In this document: piece after piece, positions 15,073 through 19,677 of the stretch
Position numbering within the stretch: position 1 is the first letter of the stretch
How the letters are laid out: each line of letters opens with the position of its first letter
Assembly: GCA_016791285.1 (NCBI GenBank)
Contig: JAEUMX010000145.1
Span: 1-19,677 of the forward strand
DNA: 19,677 nucleotides
From: Burkholderiales bacterium
GTDB lineage: Bacteria; Pseudomonadota; Gammaproteobacteria; Burkholderiales; JAEUMW01
Direction: 5' to 3'
Notes under the pieces: generated by a model
Told to the model about the DNA's origin: nothing
What the model saw: the letters and a program-made list of their open reading frames with translations, nothing else
The model's database searches: none
Position numbers and translations under genes: made by a program

Positions 15073-15269
15073 TTTACTATCGAGACCGCGAGATGAGCTT
15101 CGCGGAGCTCACCGTCAGCGTGCAGGGCTGGGTGAACCACGTGCGGTACGCCGACACGTGGGGTCTGCGCGAGCACGTCTTCGCGTCGCATCCAGTCCTT
15201 CGCACCGGCCCCTCCCCCGACCCCTCCCCGCCGCGCGGGGAGGGGAGCAGAGCCGGAGGGACGGAGTAA
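15073..15269 (+). pseudogene. Reverse transcriptase C-terminal remnant (DGR-type)
   Basis: Immediately after the REP, the frame reads YYRDREMSFAELTVSVQ, then GWVNHVRYADTWGLREHVF. The W-x2-H-x5-DT-x-GLR pattern is the thumb/C-terminal motif of diversity-generating-retroelement reverse transcriptases. The fingers and palm, including the catalytic YADD box, are absent, so it is dead. The frame continues through a Pro-rich palindromic repeat to TAA at 15267. It is in the same frame as the RAYT tail at 14871, so one open chimeric frame spans both. Assignment to DGR rather than another RT class rests on motif memory alone. Confidence 0.65.
15221..15245. repeat. GC-rich palindrome between convergent features
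   Basis: CCCCTCCCCGC (15221-15231) pairs perfectly with GCGGGGAGGGG (15235-15245) around CGC. This kind of CCCTCCCC palindrome is a common dispersed intergenic repeat in high-GC bacteria. It has no T-run on either side. It could still slow polymerase beyond the STAND-FGE gene. Confidence 0.7.
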
Positions 15270-15278
15270 CAGAGCGCA
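15247..15278 (+). repeat. 32-bp direct repeat, copy 2 (first copy 12201-12232)
   Basis: It shares 27 of 32 bases with 12201-12232, all differences being transitions. It lies 21 nt beyond the stop of the STAND-FGE gene, the same relative place as copy 1 holds to its FGE fragment. Confidence 0.7.
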
Positions 15279-15299
15279 GAGCGGCAGAGGACAGAGCTA

Positions 15300-18143
15300 C
15301 TAGAAAACAGGGGAAGCGCACAAGACCACCCGAAACCCGAGGTCGTCGTAGCGGCGGCCGGGCTGATTCCTGTCGCGACAGGCACAGCGCGCGTAGTCGC
15401 GAAGGTTGACCCACGAGCCGCCGCGCAGGACCCGCGTGGCATCTCCACCCAGGGAGCAGTCGCTCGGCTTTTCGTACTTGTTCAGGCACCACTCCCAGAC
15501 ATTGCCCGCGAGATCGAGTGCGCCGACAGGCGACGCGCCTGCCGCGTACATGCCCACCGCGGTGGTTCGGCTCAACCGGCTCTCATCCGTGTTCGCGCGC
15601 CCGTCGATCCAATCGGGGCCCCAGGGATACTCGCGGTCGGAATGGCCACCCGTCGCCGCCTGCTGCCACTCCCATTCCATCGGCAGGCGCACCTGTCTGC
15701 CGATCTGCAACTCACCTCTGTCACGCAAGCGCGCATCGAGCCACCGGCAAAACGCCATGGCGTCGTGCCAGGAGACGTTGTCGGCAGGGCAGTTTCCGAT
15801 TGGGCGATATTGCTCGCCGGGCAAGTCTTCGTGTGTCAACCCCTGCCACCAGAGTTCACGTCGAGCGTACCCCTCCGGGTCGTCGAGGAAGGCCTTGTAT
15901 TGCGCGTAGGTGATGGGGTACTTCGCGATCTTGAAGGCCGTGACCTCGAAGGTTCCCGCGTTGTCTTCGAGCGTCACCGCACCGGGCGGCACCTCGCACC
16001 AGACGATGTCGGGCAGACCGTCCTCGCGCAGTCCGATGCCAGACCGAGGATCGCCGATCCGGTCGAGCCGGTCACCGATCTCCGCGCGGCGATAGTGCGT
16101 CGTATGAGGCCGCTCGATTTCCTCCAGCAGCCGTTCGGTCTCGGGGCGGAGGAAGGACTTCGTCGGCTCGGCGAGGCTTGTCCGAATGGTTCCCAGTTTC
16201 TCCAGCGCTTCATGCACCAGCACCAGCCGCTCGTGGGGCCAGAGGTGGCTCGCGTACTTGTCCAGGCGTTCCCACTCTGCGGCAGCGGCCTCGGCCTGAC
16301 GCACCAAGCGCAAGTCATCGGCGATGTCGCGAATCCACTCGGCGAGCCGTTCCCACTCGCGCAGCAGCGCTTCGTGGGCCACCTCGACCGTGGAGGTGCC
16401 ATCGGGCGCGCGATCGGTGACCAGAAGCCGTGCATCGGTAAAGGCGTCGACCAGATCGCGGGCATCAGAGGACGAGGCGACGTCCGCCAGCTTCGCGCGC
16501 CGCCGGGTCGCCACACCGTGCTGGTCGACTTCGACCAGATCGCGGAACACGGTGCCGAGCAACGCCTGCGCGGACGCGAGAAGCTTCGCGAACGTCGTCT
16601 CGGCGCGCTGGCTGATGGCGCCCTTGACGCCGTCGAAGCCCGCGTATGCCGTGAGCGTGAGCTTGCCTGCCGTGGTTCTGGCTTCGTAGAGCTCGTGCAA
16701 GGCGAAGGCGAGCAGCGCTAGGGCGCCTGGGTCGCTGCCCGTGTCCTGGAGAATGCGGTCGGGCAGCCCTACCTCGAAATCGAGCCCGGCGCGCGCCGCC
16801 GGACGCGTGATCATCTCGCCGAGCGCGACCGGACCTGGCGCCGCCAGCGGGAAGGTGGCCTCGCGCAGCAGTTCCGCGAGCTTCGGCCATTCCAGACAGC
16901 GGTGGTAGAAGTCCGAACGCATGGTCACGACGGTTCGCACACGGGGGGTGTCCGTGGCCGCCGCGAGCAGCTCGACGAATTTCGCACGATACGCCTCCGC
17001 CACCACCGAGAAGAGCTCCTCGAACTGGTCGACGAAGAGCAGCAGCTCGGCCCAGTCGGGCTGGCTGCGAAGTGTGTCCGCTGCATACGCCTGGATTCCG
17101 GTCGGCTCCGATTCCAGACGCGCCGCGACCTTCCCCGGCGTGAGCGACTCGTCGGGCAACAGCGGTGCAAGCTTCACCGCCAGCGCGAGGAACGGATTGT
17201 CGCCGGTCTCACCGGGCGTGAACCTGAGGCTCGTCCACTGCTTGCGCTCACCGCTGCCCGCGATGACGTCCGGCAGCAGCCAGTCCTTGCTGCCCACGAT
17301 GGCGTTCCCTTTCAGCCGCGGCAACAGGCCCGCTGCGACAAGCGACGACTTGCCAGAGCCGGACGCGGCCACCACGGCGATGAAGCGCGTCGCGGGATCC
17401 GCCAGCCGGCGCACCAGCGCGTCGGTCTCGCGGCCGCGCCCGAAGAAGATCGGCGCGTCGGCCGGTGTGAAGGCGCGCAGACCGGGGAACGGCGAGCCTT
17501 GCCACAGCGGCAGTGGTGACACCGGCGTGCTCGCGGGCAGACTCTCCAGGCGCTTTGCGACGATGTCTCGCAAGTGTTGATCGAGCTGCCTGCGGAAGTC
17601 ATCCGGAGCCGCGTAGTCGTTGCAGCCGCGCCGGATCGAACCGTCCGGGTTACGAAAGGCGGCGAAGAAACTCTTCACCCGCTGGTACTGCGTGCGCTTT
17701 TCTTCGTACTCCGGGTCGTCCTGGTCGAGCAGGCATTTCTCCGTGCGCCGGTAGACCAGCACGACCGGCCTGCCGCCCGCCTCTGCCGCCCTGATGGCGT
17801 CGAGGCATTCCCACTCGGTGCCGGAGAGGTACGGGGTGCCGTCGGGCTTACGCTCGTAGTCGTCCGGCAGCGGTGTGCCCATCCGCGACCAGAAGATGAC
17901 GACGACGATGTCGCACTCGGACGGCTTGGGCAGCCCCGCGGCGATCGCCGCCTGCGGCGTCATCGTCGCCAGCATCGGCACGCCGGCTCCCGGCTGGTCC
18001 CAGGCCACGATCTCGAATTCCACCTTGCCCCGCAGCAGCGGATCGTAGGGCAGCTGGCCGAGCACTTCGCGCGCGAGCGAGCGCTCGTTCGACACGTCGC
18101 CGGGTGAGGCGAGGAAGACTCTCAATCGAAGCGGTGGCGTCAT
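15300..18143 (-). CDS. DUF4062 - nSTAND NTPase - FGE-sulfatase/C-type-lectin-fold protein
   Basis: This 947-aa protein has three parts. Residues 1-195 are DUF4062 (LRVFLASPGDVSNERS, CDIVVVIFWSRMGTPLP). Residues about 220-690 are an nSTAND-type NTPase, with the entry motif SPFPGLRAFTPADAPIFFGR, Walker A GSGKSSLV (Lys265), Walker B LLFVDQFEELF (Asp372), then winged-helix and helical parts. Residues about 705-947 are FGE-sulfatase fold (PITYAQYKAFL, NVSWHDAMAFCRWLDARL, RLPMEWEWQQAATGG, GNVWEWCLNKY, RVLRGGSWVN, GFRVV). STAND proteins are ATP-dependent oligomerising switches; the FGE domain likely binds ligand rather than catalysing. The last 40 residues resemble a DGR variable region. ATG 18143 sets the DUF4062 start, although no clear ribosome binding site precedes it. 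It converges on the scar region and is likely a sensor. Confidence 0.93.
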   Translation of the reverse strand: MTPPLRLRVFLASPGDVSNERSLAREVLGQLPYDPLLRGKVEFEIVAWDQPGAGVPMLATMTPQAAIAAGLPKPSECDIVVVIFWSRMGTPLPDDYERKPDGTPYLSGTEWECLDAIRAAEAGGRPVVLVYRRTEKCLLDQDDPEYEEKRTQYQRVKSFFAAFRNPDGSIRRGCNDYAAPDDFRRQLDQHLRDIVAKRLESLPASTPVSPLPLWQGSPFPGLRAFTPADAPIFFGRGRETDALVRRLADPATRFIAVVAASGSGKSSLVAAGLLPRLKGNAIVGSKDWLLPDVIAGSGERKQWTSLRFTPGETGDNPFLALAVKLAPLLPDESLTPGKVAARLESEPTGIQAYAADTLRSQPDWAELLLFVDQFEELFSVVAEAYRAKFVELLAAATDTPRVRTVVTMRSDFYHRCLEWPKLAELLREATFPLAAPGPVALGEMITRPAARAGLDFEVGLPDRILQDTGSDPGALALLAFALHELYEARTTAGKLTLTAYAGFDGVKGAISQRAETTFAKLLASAQALLGTVFRDLVEVDQHGVATRRRAKLADVASSSDARDLVDAFTDARLLVTDRAPDGTSTVEVAHEALLREWERLAEWIRDIADDLRLVRQAEAAAAEWERLDKYASHLWPHERLVLVHEALEKLGTIRTSLAEPTKSFLRPETERLLEEIERPHTTHYRRAEIGDRLDRIGDPRSGIGLREDGLPDIVWCEVPPGAVTLEDNAGTFEVTAFKIAKYPITYAQYKAFLDDPEGYARRELWWQGLTHEDLPGEQYRPIGNCPADNVSWHDAMAFCRWLDARLRDRGELQIGRQVRLPMEWEWQQAATGGHSDREYPWGPDWIDGRANTDESRLSRTTAVGMYAAGASPVGALDLAGNVWEWCLNKYEKPSDCSLGGDATRVLRGGSWVNLRDYARCACRDRNQPGRRYDDLGFRVVLCASPVF
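15324..15425 (-). other. DGR variable-region-like 3' segment of the STAND-FGE gene
   Basis: The segment runs from LRGGSW to GFR at the C-terminus. In DGR targets of this fold the template encodes runs of AAC (Asn), and adenine-directed mutagenesis changes only template A positions. The codons before GFR here are CGC, TAC, GAC, GAC and CTC. If the template had AAC at the Asn sites and ATC before GGG, every change (A to T, G or C) would be at an A. No template repeat was found in the window, so this is pattern-based. Confidence 0.45.
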
Positions 18144-18563
18144 GTCGAACGGGTAGGCGCTGCGTTGCCGCGCTACTCTACCGTGCCCTCCACCGAACGT
18201 CGACGGCTGTCCGTGGCTGCCCCGTTCCGCTGAGCGCGGTTGGCCGAGCCGCCGTCAAGAGCAAATTGCGCGGACTCGTCGGCGTCACCGGCCGCTCTGG
18301 CGAAGCCGCGACTTCGAGTCACCGCCAGGAGCAGGGCCGTGTCGGGTTTGCCGGTGTTGAGATCGCGCCCTCACCCACTGGAACTATCCTGCGGTTCCGA
18401 ACGGGATCAAAGAAGCTCGAGGGCAGAGACGACCGCTGCCTCCAGCACCCGGCGGGTATCTTAACGACAAGCCGAATGCCGGTGAACAGGTCTTTCGGAC
18501 GATGCCACGCGGAGAGTGGAGAGTGGAAAGCTGACATTGCGGGCACACCTACAACGCGAGGCG
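18144..18563. other. 420-bp intergenic gap between STAND-FGE and TIR genes
   Basis: I see no convincing gene. Short open frames here lack ribosome binding sites and family signatures. The promoter of the minus-strand STAND-FGE gene should lie near 18144-18250, but no clear -35/-10 pair is visible. A short duplication GGAGAGTGGAGAGTGGA at 18511-18527 is unexplained. Confidence 0.5.
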
Positions 18564-19677
18564 CTATCGAAGGGTCCCCAGCAACTGCAGGTTGCCGACA
18601 TAACCGTTGGGCAAACCTTCACCGCCCTGCCACGACGTCAGCTCGACCTTGACGTAACGCGCCGTGAAGGGCTCGATCTTGAGCTCGTGAAACGGCGCGC
18701 GCATGTTGCGATAGTTGGGCACGGTGAGCACGGCGATCTTGCGAAACGGCCCGGTCTCCGACTGGTCCGAGGCGTAGACCGCCAGTTCCTTGAGGTTGTG
18801 CATATCGCTGCTCTCGACGAAGACGCCCACGGCTTCAATCAACGCAGGCCTTTCATCGCGAAACGCGAATACCGCGAAGCCACGCGTCCCGATGATCGCG
18901 GTATCGAGCTTGCGCTCCATCACCTTGCGCCAGTTGTCTTCGCTCGCGATGACGAGCGTGCCGCCCTCCTCCGGGTCGAGCAGGTTGGTACGCGCCACTG
19001 AGCTCGCCGCTTTCGGCTCGGTGGAACCGTGCGATGCCGCGGCTGCTGGCGTAGCCGTTGACGGCTGGGCTGCAGCCGGCAGCTGCAGTCCGGCAGTCGG
19101 CGCACCAGCGGGCAACGCAACCTTCGCGGCGTCAGGCCCAGCTCGGCCAACGAGCCCGACCCCATTGAGCGCGAAGAGCAGGAATGCGACGCCTACCAGC
19201 AATGCACCCGCACCGACCGCGATGCCGGCTGGCGTCCGCCACCAGTGCGCTGGTGTATTCACTGGCGCCACGCGGGCCGCTTGCGTGCTGGTTGGCTGCT
19301 GGACGAGACCGCGCACCGCATCCAGTAGCCCGATCCACTCCGGGTCCTTGGCGTCGCCGTGCCAATCCACCAGCCGCGCCGCCTGCAGGTGCCGGAACTC
19401 GAGCGGCGGCTCGACATCGTCGATGAGCACCGGCACCAGGATTCCGCGCTTGCGCGCCGCGGACGCCTCGTTGAACACCCACTCCGAGTCGATCGACGTG
19501 GCGGACCAGATGACGATTGCGCACTTCGCCTGCTGGAGCGCCTGCTCGATGACCCGGTTGAAGTTCTTGCCGCGTGGAATGTCCCGATCCCACCAGACAT
19601 CGAGGCCCTGATTTTCCAGCGTCTTGATCAGGACCTCGACCCGCGGTCGGTCGGCATTGGCATAGCTGATGAAGATG
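18564..19677 (-). CDS. TIR domain - transmembrane - discoidin-like protein (5' end outside window)
   Basis: The frame is open from the right edge to TAG at 18564 and shows 370 residues. It begins inside the first TIR strand (IFISYANADRPR), so only a few N-terminal residues are missing. TIR features are DVWWDRDIPRGKNF and CAIVIWSATSIDSEWVFNEAS, with the candidate NADase Glu at visible residue 70. A hydrophobic stretch (GIAVGAGALLVGVAFLLFAL, about 150-172) is a single membrane helix, followed by an Ala/Pro/Thr-rich linker. Residues about 235-370 look like an F5/8-type (discoidin, galactose-binding-like) beta-sandwich (LKELAVYAS, FTARYVKVELTSWQ). Predicted topology is TIR in the cytoplasm and the sandwich outside, a receptor-like layout. 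NADase or signalling activity is inferred. An internal ATG at 19478 would remove half the TIR domain and is not the start. Confidence 0.9.
   Translation of the reverse strand, partial: IFISYANADRPRVEVLIKTLENQGLDVWWDRDIPRGKNFNRVIEQALQQAKCAIVIWSATSIDSEWVFNEASAARKRGILVPVLIDDVEPPLEFRHLQAARLVDWHGDAKDPEWIGLLDAVRGLVQQPTSTQAARVAPVNTPAHWWRTPAGIAVGAGALLVGVAFLLFALNGVGLVGRAGPDAAKVALPAGAPTAGLQLPAAAQPSTATPAAAASHGSTEPKAASSVARTNLLDPEEGGTLVIASEDNWRKVMERKLDTAIIGTRGFAVFAFRDERPALIEAVGVFVESSDMHNLKELAVYASDQSETGPFRKIAVLTVPNYRNMRAPFHELKIEPFTARYVKVELTSWQGGEGLPNGYVGNLQLLGTLR

Noticed and set aside
15221..15245. Rho-independent terminator for the STAND-FGE gene
   Set aside because: The stem is strong, but no T-run follows on either strand. 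It fits a dispersed GC-rich palindrome better.
12119..15299. DGR template repeat or avd gene in the scar region
   Set aside because: I looked for an AAC-rich 90-130 bp segment resembling the FGE tail and for a small four-helix protein frame, and found neither.
15642..16721. Plus-strand frame of 359 residues opposite the STAND-FGE gene
   Set aside because: It lies opposite the FGE and NTPase coding sequence and lacks any motif.
18319..18546. Decayed FGE tail (minus-strand LFTGIRLVVK) in the gap between STAND-FGE and TIR genes
   Set aside because: Only a weak resemblance to the GFRLV motif, with no flanking similarity; likely chance.

Overview
The window is about 19.7 kb of high-GC DNA (by eye roughly two thirds G+C) with strong third-position GC bias. 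Gene content and repeat types (REP elements with a REP-associated transposase, an IS1634-type insertion sequence, DGR-like remnants) suggest a Pseudomonadota genome, probably beta- or gammaproteobacterial. The genus cannot be read from this sequence, and no housekeeping gene is present. It looks like an accessory 'conflict' (defence or regulated-death) island.

Layout. (1) 1-1370, minus: the N-terminal 456 residues of an unrecognised helical protein, running off the left edge. (2) 1371-1717: a divergent intergenic region. (3) 1718-12118, plus: a tight five-gene operon with gaps of 35, 31, -1 and 34 nt. In order it encodes a metacaspase-like protease, an 1892-aa fusion of two alpha/beta-hydrolase domains with a CHAT caspase-like protease and a helical tail, an alpha/beta-hydrolase with a TPR-like tail, a nucleoside-deoxyribosyltransferase/TIR-like domain fused to a TRAFs-type (DUF4071, ASK1-like) domain, and a DUF4062 protein. 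(4) 12119-15299: a scar region. It holds a fragment of an FGE-type C-terminus on the minus strand, a REP-flanked RAYT transposase gene interrupted by a complete 2029-bp IS1634-family element, a 16-bp tandem repeat derived from half a REP, and a C-terminal reverse-transcriptase remnant that looks DGR-type. (5) 15300-18143, minus: a DUF4062-nSTAND NTPase-FGE protein whose C-terminus resembles a DGR variable region. (6) 18564-19677, minus: a TIR-transmembrane-discoidin-like protein, cut by the right edge.

How the parts may work together (inference). Three consecutive operon proteins carry different catalytic heads (CHAT plus hydrolases, hydrolase, NDT/TIR-like) on C-termini that share a TRAFs-like pattern. 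This suggests several effectors docking to one scaffold or sensing state, with a caspase-like initiator or executioner encoded first. The nSTAND-FGE protein downstream is a plausible sensor whose lectin-like tip was once diversified by a retroelement. Only the tail of that retroelement's RT, and the tail of a second target gene, remain beside it. I see no template repeat, avd gene or intact RT here, so any diversification would have to come from elsewhere or has stopped.
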